A DNA stretch of 64,000 bases from Labilithrix sp. GTDB lineage: Bacteria; Myxococcota_A; Polyangia; Polyangiales; Polyangiaceae. Positions 28,021-38,594 of the stretch are shown here, piece after piece. Position numbers and translations under genes: made by a program. The stretch spans positions 465,167 through 529,166 of the forward strand of contig JAHBWE010000004.1 in assembly GCA_019637155.1 (NCBI GenBank). Reading direction: 5' to 3'. The notes below the pieces were generated by a model. That model had not been told where the DNA came from and did no database searches. It saw only the letters and a program-made list of their open reading frames with translations. Position 1 is the stretch's first letter; each line of letters begins with the position of its first letter.

Positions 28021-28533
28021 TGTCGGCGCGCGGGAAGTGTTGCCGGATCGCAGCGGTCCCGGCCTCGTCGACCGAGCAACGATGGACCGCGAGCGACGCG
28101 AGGTGCGGGAGGTCCGGGGCGGCGAGCATCGCGTCGACGCCGGCTTCGAGGAGCGAGCATCGCCTCAGCTGGAGCTTCGCCAGCGCCGGCAGGCGGAGGT
28201 CCGCGAACGACCCGTCGACGACGAAGTGCCCGAGGCGCAGCTCCTCGAGCGCTCCGAGGTCGAGGCGCGTGAGCGGAGCGAGCGGGTGGCGCAGCGGGAC
28301 ATGCTCGGCTGGGTCGCGCTCGGCGCACCGCACGTCGAGCTCGAGGCGCAGCTCCGTCAGCCGGCGCGAAGGCAGCCTCTCGGCGGGTCGCAGCGTTCGA
28401 TGAGGTGGTCGGCGAAGACGACGCGCGGTCCGTCGTCGTCGGGCGCGGCGGTGATCGCCTCGAGGAAAGGGACGTCGTCCTGCTGCCCGGTCCACTTCGA
28501 GCGACTGAGCGGCCGCTTCGGCTCTCTCGTCAC
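28013..28533 (-). pseudogene. Frameshifted TIGR02996/LRR-like gene
   Basis: Two parts of one gene lie in different frames. From a GTG at 28533, 58 codons read DDVPFLEAITAAPDDDGPRVVFADHLIERCDPPRG, a clear TIGR02996 domain, and then stop at 28357. From about 28375 down to the stop at 28013, a frame shifted by -1 encodes leucine-rich-like repeats (LTELRLELDV, LEELRLGHFVV, LAKLQLRRCSLLEAGVDAM, LASLAVHRCSVDEAG). TIGR02996 and such repeats normally sit in one protein. Loss of a single base near CCGCCGAGAGG would explain it. A sequencing error or decayed gene is more likely than programmed shifting. It follows the lipase stop by 9 bp. Confidence 0.6.
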
Positions 28534-28542
28534 CTGCTTGGA

Positions 28543-29535
28543 TCAGAGCCCGCGATCGCGGAGGAACGTCACGAGGTCGGCGTAGAAGTCGAGGTGGCTC
28601 CAGCGGTTGCCGGCGCCGGCGGGGCCGCCGAAGAGCTGGCCGATCTCGTCGAAGTGATCGGCGGGGACGCAGCCGAGGAAGGTGCCCCACCGCGCGCTCT
28701 CGACGAGGACGAGGCCGTCGTTCGGCGCGCCGGACCAGCCCGAGAGGAGGAGCTGCGGCACTTTGAGGAGCACCTCGGTCGTGTCGCGGGTGTCGTTCCA
28801 CTTCGCGATCCACGGGGGCGCGTCGTTCGTCTTGCACGCGTCGCCGCCGAGCGAGCTCGCGGTGCGGCCGGTGACGGACCAGTAGGGGATGCCGGGGACG
28901 TTGGGGTAGTCGCGGTTGAACCGCGCGATGTTCGTGCTCGAGAACTGCCGGAACGACTGGACGATCGAGGTGTCGCGCCCGATCTGGTCCCACAGCGGCG
29001 CGCCGAGGATGCGCACGAAGCCGTCGAACGCCCACGACGTGAACGGGTTGTCGATGAGCTCGAAGTGATCGGAGAGCGGCGTGCCGTGATGCGGCGTCGC
29101 GAACGTGACGACGGACGCGACGAGGTCGGGCCGTTCGTGCGCGACGTACCGCGCGTCGAGCCCGCCCTGCGAGTGCCCGATGATGTTCACCTTCCGCGCG
29201 CCGGTCCGCCGCACGATCTCCTCGACGCGCGCCTGCAGCTGCTTGCCGCGATGAATCGAGTCGTTGAACGGATCGACCGTAGGCGTGAAGACGCGCGCCT
29301 CACCGCGGGCCGCGAGGTGCTCTTTGACGCCGTGGAAGTAGTTGATGAAGTCGATGCCGGCGAAGTCTTCGAACCCGAAGAAGCCATGCGCGAGGACGAT
29401 CGGGTAAGGCGGGGCGGCGGGATCGGTCGCGGCCAGCTCCGTCGTCGCGGCCTCTTCGGCATCGACGGCGCACGCAGGCAGCGCGGCAGCGGCGAGCGCG
29501 ATCGCGAGAGGCAGAGCGAGCCGGACGACCTTCAT
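28543..29535 (-). CDS. Exported lipase / triacylglycerol hydrolase
   Basis: A 330-residue alpha/beta hydrolase similar to family I bacterial lipases. The signal peptide ends in a lipobox-like LPAC (Cys at about 22). YPIVLAHGFFGFEDFAGI is the oxyanion-hole block and KVNIIGHSQGGLDARYVA holds the nucleophile in G-H-S-Q-G. NDGLVLVESARWG fits the catalytic-Asp loop and SHLDFYADLV the late histidine region. It should hydrolyse triglycerides or esters at the cell surface. No dedicated foldase gene is adjacent. The frameshifted TIGR02996 gene follows directly on the same strand. Confidence 0.88.
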   Translation of the reverse strand: MKVVRLALPLAIALAAAALPACAVDAEEAATTELAATDPAAPPYPIVLAHGFFGFEDFAGIDFINYFHGVKEHLAARGEARVFTPTVDPFNDSIHRGKQLQARVEEIVRRTGARKVNIIGHSQGGLDARYVAHERPDLVASVVTFATPHHGTPLSDHFELIDNPFTSWAFDGFVRILGAPLWDQIGRDTSIVQSFRQFSSTNIARFNRDYPNVPGIPYWSVTGRTASSLGGDACKTNDAPPWIAKWNDTRDTTEVLLKVPQLLLSGWSGAPNDGLVLVESARWGTFLGCVPADHFDEIGQLFGGPAGAGNRWSHLDFYADLVTFLRDRGL

Positions 29536-29894
29536 GCCGGCGCCTTATGTGCTCGGCCACAGCCTTTGCGTCAAGCCACGCGCAACGAAAGACGCGTCGG
29601 GGACACATTGCGCAACTCGCGCAGAAACCGGGCTCGCACATGGCGATGCGGTCGACGATGGCGCGGCGTTCGTGCCGTCGTCGCTGACGTGGTGAGGCAT
29701 CCGGCGAGGATGTCCGGCTTCATTGGCGCCGCGCGTTTTTTCTGGGCCTCACCACGAGCATCCGGCCGTTGGCTACGCCTTTGGTCAGGGGCGCTGGCAG
29801 GATCTGCCGTTCGCCACGTCGCATCCCGGCGGGCCCGACACGCCCAGCTCGCGAGCACCGCCGTGTCCGCTCGCGCGGCTCGAGCTTGTCACGA
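29536..29894. other. Gene-free region with dispersed repeat copy B
   Basis: These 359 bases have no supported gene. The first 200 form the upstream region of the lipase and probably hold its promoter, though no clear consensus is visible. The remainder is the dispersed repeat at 29735-29840, followed by about 50 bp before the stop of the next gene. Confidence 0.6.
29735..29840. repeat. Dispersed repeat, copy B
   Basis: About 105 bp, beginning with six T and containing ATCCGGCCGTTGGCTACGCC and GGATCTGCCGTTCGC. It is about 85% identical by eye to the copy at 30591-30697, which is inverted. The pair flanks the gene at 29895-30554. Confidence 0.85.
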
Positions 29895-30554
29895 TCATCC
29901 TTTGTGTCGGGCAGATCGCTTGTCGGCTTCGGCTTCGGGCGATTGGAGCGAAGAGGTTGCGGGGGCCTCGCTTTCGGCGCTTGGGGGCTCCGTTCCTGCT
30001 ACGCGGTACCTCGAGCTTGCGCGGCGGGCTTGGTCGAGTGTGTCGTTGAGGAGGGTCGTGGCGAGCTCGATGTGGTCTCTCGGTGCGCGGCCGAAGAGGG
30101 CCTTGTTCGAGCCTCGGAGCGTGACCACGATGCCGTCGAGATCGATCGGCACGTGGAGGCGGGGGCCGCTGCGGGTGATGAGGACGATCTTCCACTCCTC
30201 TTGGTCGGGGGTCGGTTCGACGGCGAACGTGTCGATGTCTGCGAGCAGGTGCTCGAATCGCTCGCCGGGAGGCATGGGGCCTACGCGACAGGCGAAGCGG
30301 CCGCCCTCGAAGCGTACGGTCGTCGTGTTCCGGAGAGCGCGGACGAAGAAGTAGGCGAACAGCGCGGCGCCGGCGAGGCCGGCGACGAGGAACGTCGTCG
30401 ATATCGGCTTCGGCGAGGTGAGCTGCGGCAGGAGCAGGTTCCATAGGCACGCGAACGCGTGGAACCTCGCGCGTGACTTCCGCGAGCGGAAGCGTCCCCC
30501 CATCCCGTCCGCGTCCGGAATCCAGCGGACCGCGCGCGCGACGTCGTCGGACAC
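29895..30554 (-). CDS. Membrane-anchored protein with PH-like domain, unknown function
   Basis: A 219-residue protein with no confident family. After a basic N-terminus it has one or two hydrophobic helices (STTFLVAGLAGAALFAYFFVRAL, about 53-75). A strand-rich domain follows: TTVRFEGGRFACRVGPM, DIDTFAVEPTPDQEEWKIVLITRSG, RLHVPIDLDGIVVTLRG. This looks like a small PH/bacterial PH-like beta-sandwich. The C-terminus is Ser/Glu/Ala-rich. It lies between inverted copies of a dispersed repeat, one 37 bp upstream of its start, so it may have been moved as a unit. Confidence 0.55.
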   Translation of the reverse strand: MSDDVARAVRWIPDADGMGGRFRSRKSRARFHAFACLWNLLLPQLTSPKPISTTFLVAGLAGAALFAYFFVRALRNTTTVRFEGGRFACRVGPMPPGERFEHLLADIDTFAVEPTPDQEEWKIVLITRSGPRLHVPIDLDGIVVTLRGSNKALFGRAPRDHIELATTLLNDTLDQARRASSRYRVAGTEPPSAESEAPATSSLQSPEAEADKRSARHKG

Positions 30555-30590
30555 GATCGCAGCCTACTGGATCGCGGGCCGCCACGCGCG

Positions 30591-30697
30591 TAGCGGGCTC
30601 GCCGGTGGTGCAGCGTAGCGAACGGCAGATCCCGCCAGCGCCCCAGACCAAAGGCGTAGCCAACGGCCGGATACTCGTGCGAGGCCAAAGAAAAAAG
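30591..30697. repeat. Dispersed repeat, copy C (inverted relative to B)
   Basis: Read on the minus strand it starts with a T run and contains ATCCGGCCGTTGGCTACGCC, GGATCTGCCGTTCGCTACGC and CACCACCGGCGAGCCCGCT. The last part is shared almost perfectly with copy A at 25480-25530. It lies just upstream of the gene starting at 30554. Confidence 0.85.
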
Positions 30698-30730
30698 ACC
30701 ACGCGATGAGGGGCACGCGACGTTGCGTGC

Positions 30731-30782
30731 GGTTGCTGCGAGAGGCTGCTGCGAGTGGCTGCCGCGAGTGGCTGCTACGAGA
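30731..30782. repeat. 13-bp tandem repeat, four imperfect copies
   Basis: Four units of the form GGCTGCTGCGAGT, each with one or two changes, run across the mutS2 stop codon at 30775-30777. The last unit is coding and the first three lie 3' of the gene. Confidence 0.85.
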
Positions 30783-33225
30783 GCCAGGCGACGGTGACGC
30801 CGTCGCCGCCTTCGCCGGTGGTGCCGGCGCGGAAGTAGCGGACGTAGGGGCTCGACTTGAGCTCGCGGCGGATGGCCTCCTTCAGCGCGCCGGTGCCGTG
30901 GCCGTGCACGAGGAAGCAGACGCGGCGCTCGTCGTTGATGGAGCGATCGAGGAACGTGACCGCGAGCGACAGCGCGTCGTCGGTGCGGAGGCCGCGGAGG
31001 TCGCACGTGTTGTCGCTCGTCTGCACCGCCGCGTCGAGGCCGGGGGGATCGCCGCCCTTCGTGGGGGCGGCGGGCGCGGCGGCCTTTCGGCGTGGCTCGG
31101 ACTCGGCGGTGATGGGACGCACTTCGGAAGGGTCGACGACGAGCTTCAGCGGGCCCGCTTGCACGCGGACCGCGCCGTCGGGGAGGACCTCGAGGACGTC
31201 GGCTTCGCCGCGGAGGCGCGTGACGAACACGCGGGCGCCCTTCTTCGGGAGGAACGCGGGCGCCGCCGACGCGACGGCGGGTGGGGCCGGCGTCGAGAGC
31301 TGCGCGGGATCGAGCGCGCCGCCGACGGCGACCTGCGCGGCGACGCGATCGATCGCGGCTTGCGCCTCCTTCGCGGCGGCGGCGTCGAGCTTCTTGCTCC
31401 GGAGCTTGGCTTGCGCCTCGCGGAGCTCTTCGCGCGCGCGGCGGACGGCGCCGAGGAGCGACTCTGCCTCCTTCGAGACGTGGCGGTGCTCGCGGTCCTT
31501 CGCCGCGCGGAGCTCGCCCTCGAGGGCGCGGCGCGTCTCCTCCGCTTCGCGCTCGCGTGTCTCCGCGGCGGCGCGCGCGAGCTCGAGGGCCGCGCGCTCG
31601 TCGTTCAGCTTCTTCACGACGCTCTCGAACTGGACGTCCTCGCGCGTGAGGAAGCGCTCGGCGCGCTCGATGACCGTGCTCGGGAGCCCGAACGTCCGCG
31701 CGACCGCGAGCGCGCTCGAGCTGCCGGGGACGCCGACCGCGAGCTTGAAGGTGGGGCTCATCGTGGGGAGGTCGAAGCCCATCGACGCGTTCTGGAAGCG
31801 ATCGTCGGCGAGCGCGAGCGCCTTCAGGCCTTCGTAGTGCGTGGTGACGACGACGGCGCCGCCGCGCGCGGTGAGGGAGTCGAGCATGCCGGCGGCGAGG
31901 GCCTCGCCTTCGCGCGGATCGGTGCCGCCCGCGAGCTCGTCGAGGAGGACGAGCGCGCCCGGCTGCGTGTCGTCGAGGATGCGGACGAGGTTCCGCACGT
32001 GCGCGCTGAAGGTGGAGAGGCTCTTCGTGAGACTCTGGTCGTCGCCGACGTCGGTGAGGACGACCTCGAAGATGCCGACCGCGCTGTCGTCGCCGCAGGG
32101 CACCGGGAGGCCGGCGCGGATCATGAGCGCGACGAGGCCCATCGTCTTCAGCGCCACGGTCTTGCCGCCGGCGTTGGGGCCGCTCACGACGACCGCGCCG
32201 CGCGCGGCGACGGCGAGGTTCGAGGGCACGACCGCGTCGAAGCGGAGGACGCCGTTCTTCTCGCTGTCGAGGAGGAGGAGCGGGTGGCGCGCGGCGCGGA
32301 GGTCGAGGCGCGCTTCGTCGACGACGTCGGGGAAGGCGAGGCGGAGGTCCTCCGCGAGGCGGGCGGTGGCGGCGCGGACGTCGGCGCGCGCGAGCGCCTC
32401 GATCGCGGCGATGACGCTCGGGAGCGACTCGCCGATGCGGTCGGAGAGCTTCGTGTAGATTGCAATTTCTTCGCGTTGGACCTCGGCCTCGAGGACCTTG
32501 AGGCGGTTGCCCATCGGGATCACGGCGCGGGGCTCGACGAAGAGCGTGGCGCCGCTCGCGCTCGTCGCGTGGACGAGGCCGGGGAAGCGCTCGTGCGCGT
32601 CGGAGCGGACCGGCACGACGTAGCGGCCCTCGCGCTCGGTGACGAAGCGGTCCTGGATGATGCCCTCGTACTTCGACATGAAGTCGTCGAGGCGCGCGAG
32701 GAGGCGCTGCCGCGCGGTGTGGTACTCGCCGCGGAGCTCCTTCAGGCGCGGCGAGGCGCGATCGGAGAGGGTGCCGTCGGGGTCGAAGGCGGCGGCGAGC
32801 TCGTCCGCGAGCGCGTCGAGCGTGGGGTCGGTGGTGCACGCGGAGTGGAGCGCGGGGACGCGCGACTTCTTGTTCGCGAGGAAGCGGCGGAGGGTCTTGG
32901 CGGCCTCGAGGGCTTTGCCGACCTCGCGGATCTCGGTCGGCGCGAGGACGCCGGCGGCGCCGACGCGACCGACCGCGGACGACACGTCGGCGAGCGCGAC
33001 CGTGGGGAGCGGCTCGTTGCCGGCGCGGAGCGCGGTCGCCTCGGCGGCCTCGTCGAGCAGGCGCCGCACCTCGGCGCGCGTGCGCGCGAAGGGGAGGGCG
33101 AGCGCGAGCGCCTTGCCGCCCTCGGAGACGCAGCGCGCGGCGAGGGCGCCGAGGACGCGCGCGTACTCGAGGTCGGACCGGGTCTTGTCCGGACACGGAT
33201 CGCGAAGCTGATCGGTAGTGCTCAC
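30775..33225 (-). CDS. mutS2: Endonuclease MutS2
   Basis: An 816-residue MutS2 protein, which acts on branched DNA or stalled ribosomes rather than in classical mismatch repair. RSDLEYARVLGALAARC starts the helical core. VVSGPNAGGKTVALKTMGL is the Walker A, VLLDELAGGTDPREGEALAAGML the Walker B/signature region, and VVVTTHYEGLKALAL the switch block. A coiled-coil linker (about 520-640) follows. The C-terminal Smr nuclease domain is complete: TCDLRGLRTDDAL with the D-L-R motif, and CFLVHGHGTGALKEAIRREL with H-G-x-G-x-G. The GTG start at 33225 gives normal family length. Confidence 0.95.
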   Translation of the reverse strand: MSTTDQLRDPCPDKTRSDLEYARVLGALAARCVSEGGKALALALPFARTRAEVRRLLDEAAEATALRAGNEPLPTVALADVSSAVGRVGAAGVLAPTEIREVGKALEAAKTLRRFLANKKSRVPALHSACTTDPTLDALADELAAAFDPDGTLSDRASPRLKELRGEYHTARQRLLARLDDFMSKYEGIIQDRFVTEREGRYVVPVRSDAHERFPGLVHATSASGATLFVEPRAVIPMGNRLKVLEAEVQREEIAIYTKLSDRIGESLPSVIAAIEALARADVRAATARLAEDLRLAFPDVVDEARLDLRAARHPLLLLDSEKNGVLRFDAVVPSNLAVAARGAVVVSGPNAGGKTVALKTMGLVALMIRAGLPVPCGDDSAVGIFEVVLTDVGDDQSLTKSLSTFSAHVRNLVRILDDTQPGALVLLDELAGGTDPREGEALAAGMLDSLTARGGAVVVTTHYEGLKALALADDRFQNASMGFDLPTMSPTFKLAVGVPGSSSALAVARTFGLPSTVIERAERFLTREDVQFESVVKKLNDERAALELARAAAETREREAEETRRALEGELRAAKDREHRHVSKEAESLLGAVRRAREELREAQAKLRSKKLDAAAAKEAQAAIDRVAAQVAVGGALDPAQLSTPAPPAVASAAPAFLPKKGARVFVTRLRGEADVLEVLPDGAVRVQAGPLKLVVDPSEVRPITAESEPRRKAAAPAAPTKGGDPPGLDAAVQTSDNTCDLRGLRTDDALSLAVTFLDRSINDERRVCFLVHGHGTGALKEAIRRELKSSPYVRYFRAGTTGEGGDGVTVAWLS

Positions 33226-33312
33226 GGGAACGTCCGAGCGGGAGGGAAGCCGCCATGGTGATCACGGCGGCGTCCGGTTTCAAGGGTATATGGTCGCCGG
33301 CGGGGCGACCGT

Positions 33313-34371
33313 CTACCGGAGGCGCGCGCGGGCGGCGAGGAGAGGGCGCTCGACGAGGAGGTGGGCGGCGTGCGCGAAGGCGAGGGAGAGCGCGAAGCCG
33401 AGGACGAAGACGAGGGCGAGCGAACCTTCGCCGAGGAGGCGCTTCACCGCGACGACGGCGGGGACGTTGAGGAGGTAGATCGCGTAGCTGCGATCGCCGA
33501 TGAAGCGCGCGATCGGGTGCTCCAGCAGCGGCGCGAGGAGGTGATCGGCGCGAAGCGCGCACGCGCCGACGAGCGCGATCATCGAGAGGTGCGCGAGCGC
33601 GAGGGAGCCGCCGGTCCACGCGAGGAAGAGGAGCGCGGCGAGCGCCGCGAGCGACGCGGCCCGGTGCGCGAGGACGGGCGCGAGGAGCGCGAGGCCGGCG
33701 CGTGACCGCAGCGCGAGGGCGAGCAAGGCGCCGCCGACGATCGGCGCGGCGATGCTCCGGAGCGCGCGGAGGAGCACGCCGGCGCCGAGGAGAGCGCCGA
33801 GGTGCCCGCGATCGGCGAGCTGATCGACGGCGAGCACGCCGAGCATGAACGTGGCCGCGACGCCGGTGCGCCGCGCGGCGCGCATGACGAGGGGCCACAC
33901 GAGGTAGAACTGCTCCTCGGTCGCGAGCGACCAGCCGAACCCGAACACGACGGAGTGGGGGACGTTCGTGTCGAGGAGCCAGTTGCTCGTGTACGTGAGG
34001 TGGACGGGCAGGCTGCGGAGGAAGTGGTCGCGCACGGGGCCGGGGTCGCGGAGGAGCACGGCGTGGACGACGAAGAGCGCGAGGACGGCGTAGTAGAGCG
34101 GGAAGATCCGGAGCGCGCGGCGCGCCCAGAAGCGGCCGAGCCGCACCGTGCCGGTCGCCTCCTTCTCGCGGCAGAGCAGCGTCGTGATGAGGAAGCCGGA
34201 GAGCGCGAAGAACAGATCGACGCCGAGCGGCCCGCGCCCCATCACACCTTCGAGCGGTCGCGGCGTCGCGTGATGGAACACGACCGGCAGGATCGCGAGC
34301 GCGCGTACGCCGTCGAACGACGGGATGCGCGCGCGCTCGAGGGCGTCGCGAGGCGAGAGCGGAGGAGCCAC
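33313..34371 (-). CDS. OafA/YrhL-type membrane acyltransferase
   Basis: A 352-residue integral membrane acyltransferase (acyltransferase 3 family), expected to O-acylate sugars of surface polysaccharide using acyl-CoA. IPSFDGVRALAILPVVFHHA has the conserved R and catalytic His. GVDLFFALSGFLITTLL, RRALRIFPLYYAVL and WSLATEEQFYLVWPLV follow in the usual order, with about ten helices. The C-terminus lacks the extra SGNH domain of longer OafA proteins. Start taken at GTG 34371, which places the catalytic His near residue 35. It is 17 bp after the lipoprotein gene, so the two share a transcript. Confidence 0.88.
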   Translation of the reverse strand: MAPPLSPRDALERARIPSFDGVRALAILPVVFHHATPRPLEGVMGRGPLGVDLFFALSGFLITTLLCREKEATGTVRLGRFWARRALRIFPLYYAVLALFVVHAVLLRDPGPVRDHFLRSLPVHLTYTSNWLLDTNVPHSVVFGFGWSLATEEQFYLVWPLVMRAARRTGVAATFMLGVLAVDQLADRGHLGALLGAGVLLRALRSIAAPIVGGALLALALRSRAGLALLAPVLAHRAASLAALAALLFLAWTGGSLALAHLSMIALVGACALRADHLLAPLLEHPIARFIGDRSYAIYLLNVPAVVAVKRLLGEGSLALVFVLGFALSLAFAHAAHLLVERPLLAARARLR

Positions 34372-34388
34372 GACGCGCGCCCGACGCT

Positions 34389-34979
34389 TCAGTGCGTGCA
34401 GTTCTCGAGGCGCACCTGGGCGGTGAGGGCGCAGGTCGCCTCGCCCTGCTCGAGCTTCGGGCAGCGGATCTCGGCCCAGGCCCGACCGGACGCCACGCCC
34501 ATGTTCGGCTCGGTGAGGCGCGCGACGCACGTGCGGTCCTCCCACGCGCCGGTGGGGCGTTCGACCACGACGCGGACGTCCTTCGAGTCGCCGGTCCCTT
34601 CGAGCCTGCCCTCGATCCGGACGGTCTGGTCGTCGCCGACGCGGAGCGCGGCGCTGACGTCGTACTTCTCGTCCGCGACCTCGCGCACCGCGCACGTCAC
34701 GGAGACGAGCTTGCCGCTCCACGTCGAGCCGTTCGGCGCCGGCGTGCTGGGGACCGCGGCGCTGGGCTCGCCGAAGGCCCCGACCTCGGCGAGCGCGCCG
34801 GCGTCGCTGCACGCGCCGGCGTCGGGGTCCTCGAAGCGACCGGTGAAGATCGCCTGCGCCGTCGCGGCGCCGACCTGCCCGGACGACGACGACGAGGGCC
34901 CGTCCTCGGAGGACAGCGCCGTCGACGGACCCCCGCTACATCCGAGCAGCGACGCGACCACGAGCAGGTGCGCTCTCAT
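34389..34979 (-). CDS. Lipoprotein of unknown function
   Basis: A 196-residue lipoprotein (lipobox ASLLGC, Cys at about 14). A Ser/Asp/Gly-rich linker is followed by a Cys-containing, strand-rich domain (WSGKLVSVTCAVREVADEKY, VSAALRVGDDQTVRIEGRL, CALTAQVRLENC). The four or more cysteines in the mature part suggest disulfides in the periplasm or at the surface. I do not recognise the family. It lies 13 bp after the sigma-54 activator stop, on the same strand. Confidence 0.65.
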   Translation of the reverse strand: MRAHLLVVASLLGCSGGPSTALSSEDGPSSSSSGQVGAATAQAIFTGRFEDPDAGACSDAGALAEVGAFGEPSAAVPSTPAPNGSTWSGKLVSVTCAVREVADEKYDVSAALRVGDDQTVRIEGRLEGTGDSKDVRVVVERPTGAWEDRTCVARLTEPNMGVASGRAWAEIRCPKLEQGEATCALTAQVRLENCTH

Positions 34980-34992
34980 CGCGTCATCGTGG

Positions 34993-36912
<1,920 letters not shown>

Positions 36913-36969
36913 AAGCCTCGGCCGTTCCGTATAGAATGGTGCGTCCCTTACCTGGGGAGGAGAGACTGA

Positions 36970-37137
36970 ATGAAGAGGATCGCTGCGCTCGTGCTGTTCG
37001 CCTTCGCGTGTGTTCTCGCCACCGCGGCTTGCGGCGGCGACGACAAGAAGCCGCCGATGACCCCCGACACCGCGGACACCGACAAGCCGGCCGAGCTCGC
37101 TGACGCGGGCGCGACGACCACGCCGCCCGCGAACTGA
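36970..37137 (+). CDS. Small lipoprotein
   Basis: A 55-residue lipoprotein. The signal peptide MKRIAALVLFAFACVLATAAC ends in a lipobox, and the mature peptide is a short acidic Asp/Thr/Pro-rich tail with no fold expected. The GGGGAGGAG ribosome site at 36953-36962 is one of the best in the window, which suggests strong translation. It is divergent from the FHA-sigma-54 activator with a 57-bp gap and may be its target. Confidence 0.75.
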   Translation: MKRIAALVLFAFACVLATAACGGDDKKPPMTPDTADTDKPAELADAGATTTPPAN

Positions 37138-37144
37138 CGCGCGC

Positions 37145-37322
37145 TCAACCCGCGCCGACGTGGCGCGTGAACGACCGCTCGGTCAGGCTCATGCCGCGAG
37201 CCCGAGGAGCCGGCGCGTCGATCAGGTCCGTCGCGGACGACGCCGTGAGCTCCGCGCCGAGCTCCGCCGCCAGCGCCGGCGACCACGCGCACGCAGCGCG
37301 CGGAGACCACGCGAGTCCATGC
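37145..37322 (-). other. Possible short coding remnant
   Basis: On the minus strand, downstream of the Pro-rich membrane protein, a frame from a GTG near 37322 reads VHGLAWSPRAACAW, LAAELGAELTASSATDLIDA and stops at 37145. Third-position G+C is high and the A-A-E-L-G/S-A-T-D-L-I-D-A pattern recalls the extreme C-terminus of NAD(P)H-hydrate dehydratases. It could be a gene fragment or chance. Confidence 0.2.
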
Positions 37323-37368
37323 ACCGCATGCGCGGCGATGGAGCGCGTCTTGGAAGGTCCTAGAAGTC

Positions 37369-38583
37369 CTAGAAGGCGCCTGCGGCCGAGATCATCGCGC
37401 CGCCGGGTGCGGTCGAGAATCGCGGATCGGGACCGACGAGCTGCATCAAGCTCCGGCTCGCTTGCGACGAGTGGCTCGTCGCGGCGGGCGTGAGCGCGGG
37501 GATGGGCGTGACGGCGAGGTCGACCGGCGGCGTCCATTGCTTCGCCTGCACGTCGCCGGCGTCGCGCATGTTCCACGTGAGCGCGCCGGCGACCGCCGCG
37601 CCCGCGGCGCCGCCGAGCGACGGGCCGATGAAGCCGCGCTTCACGACCGGATCGTCCACGAAGAGGTAGAACGGGAACACGAGGCAGCCGGCGAGGAGGC
37701 CCGCGCCGTAGCCGAGCCACATGTACTTCTGCGACTGGAGCGACGGCGTGTGGAAGACGCTGATCGCGCCCGCGCCGACGAGGCCGACGTTGTAGCCGAT
37801 GAGCCCGGCCAGGCTCGACCCGTCCTTCCAGTCGTCGTGCCGCCCCTGCACCGCGATGCCGAAGAGCGAGCCGCTGACCGCGCCCCAGCCCGCGCCGCTG
37901 CCGATGAAGAGCATGTTGCGCGGATCGGGGTGCAGCCACTCGCCGAACGCGAAGCCGCCGACGCCGCCGCCGGTCGCGAGGAGGAACGTCACCGTCGTCT
38001 GCGTGCGGAAGTCCCAGTCGTTGCCCTTCTCACGCGTGTACTGCCACTGCGTGCCGGCGATCGCCATGCCCTCGAGGCCGCCGAGCACGAGGCCCGCCGC
38101 GGTGGCGGACGGGACGCCGCGCGGGAAGCGCCCGACGTGCTCGTCCACCGCCCAGAAGCCGATCGGGACGGCGGCGCCGAACCCGATCGGCATGATGACG
38201 GCGAGGCCCGGGTCCTTGATCTTGAAGAGCGCGTCGAGCCAGATGCCGGTGCCGACGCCGTAGAGCGCGCCCGTGACGTAGAGCGCCAGCATCTCGGTGT
38301 TGGTGCGCTGGAGCGCGATCGGGGGCGGCGGCGGGGTATAGGGCTGATAAGGCTGATATCCGGGCTGATATCCCGGCGGCGGCTGATTGGGATAAGGCTG
38401 ATATCCGGGCGGCGGCTGATTGGGATATGGCTGATAAGGCTGATATCCCGGCGGCGGCTGCTGCGGATAAGGCTGTTGCGGCGGCGGGTAATACGGCTGT
38501 TGCGCGGCGGCGTCCTCGGCGCCGAGGGCGAGGGTGGTCAGCGCGGCGAGGCCGGCGATGCGAAGCAAGCGGGATCGGATCAT
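37369..38583 (-). CDS. Pro/Tyr-rich repeat membrane protein
   Basis: A 404-residue exported or envelope protein of unknown function. A signal peptide (LRIAGLAALTTLALGAEDAAA) is followed by a 60-residue Gln/Pro/Tyr/Gly-rich region with repeats of PYPNQPPPGYQ. Then come many short Gly/Ala-rich hydrophobic segments (LYVTGALYGVGTGIWLDAL, AGLVLGGLEGMAIAG, LLATGGGVGGFAFGEWL, GYGAGLLAGCLVFPF), which fit either transmembrane helices or glycine-zipper-like segments. It lies 11 bp after gpsA on the same strand. Similar Pro-rich-headed proteins are common in Myxococcota. Confidence 0.65.
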   Translation of the reverse strand: MIRSRLLRIAGLAALTTLALGAEDAAAQQPYYPPPQQPYPQQPPPGYQPYQPYPNQPPPGYQPYPNQPPPGYQPGYQPYQPYTPPPPPIALQRTNTEMLALYVTGALYGVGTGIWLDALFKIKDPGLAVIMPIGFGAAVPIGFWAVDEHVGRFPRGVPSATAAGLVLGGLEGMAIAGTQWQYTREKGNDWDFRTQTTVTFLLATGGGVGGFAFGEWLHPDPRNMLFIGSGAGWGAVSGSLFGIAVQGRHDDWKDGSSLAGLIGYNVGLVGAGAISVFHTPSLQSQKYMWLGYGAGLLAGCLVFPFYLFVDDPVVKRGFIGPSLGGAAGAAVAGALTWNMRDAGDVQAKQWTPPVDLAVTPIPALTPAATSHSSQASRSLMQLVGPDPRFSTAPGGAMISAAGAF

Positions 38584-38594
38584 GTTTCCTCGAC

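Noticed and set aside
30281..33898. A 1205-codon minus-strand frame over mutS2 and neighbours
   Set aside because: Composition is Arg/Ala/Pro/His-rich with no domain, and it shadows mutS2 in another frame.
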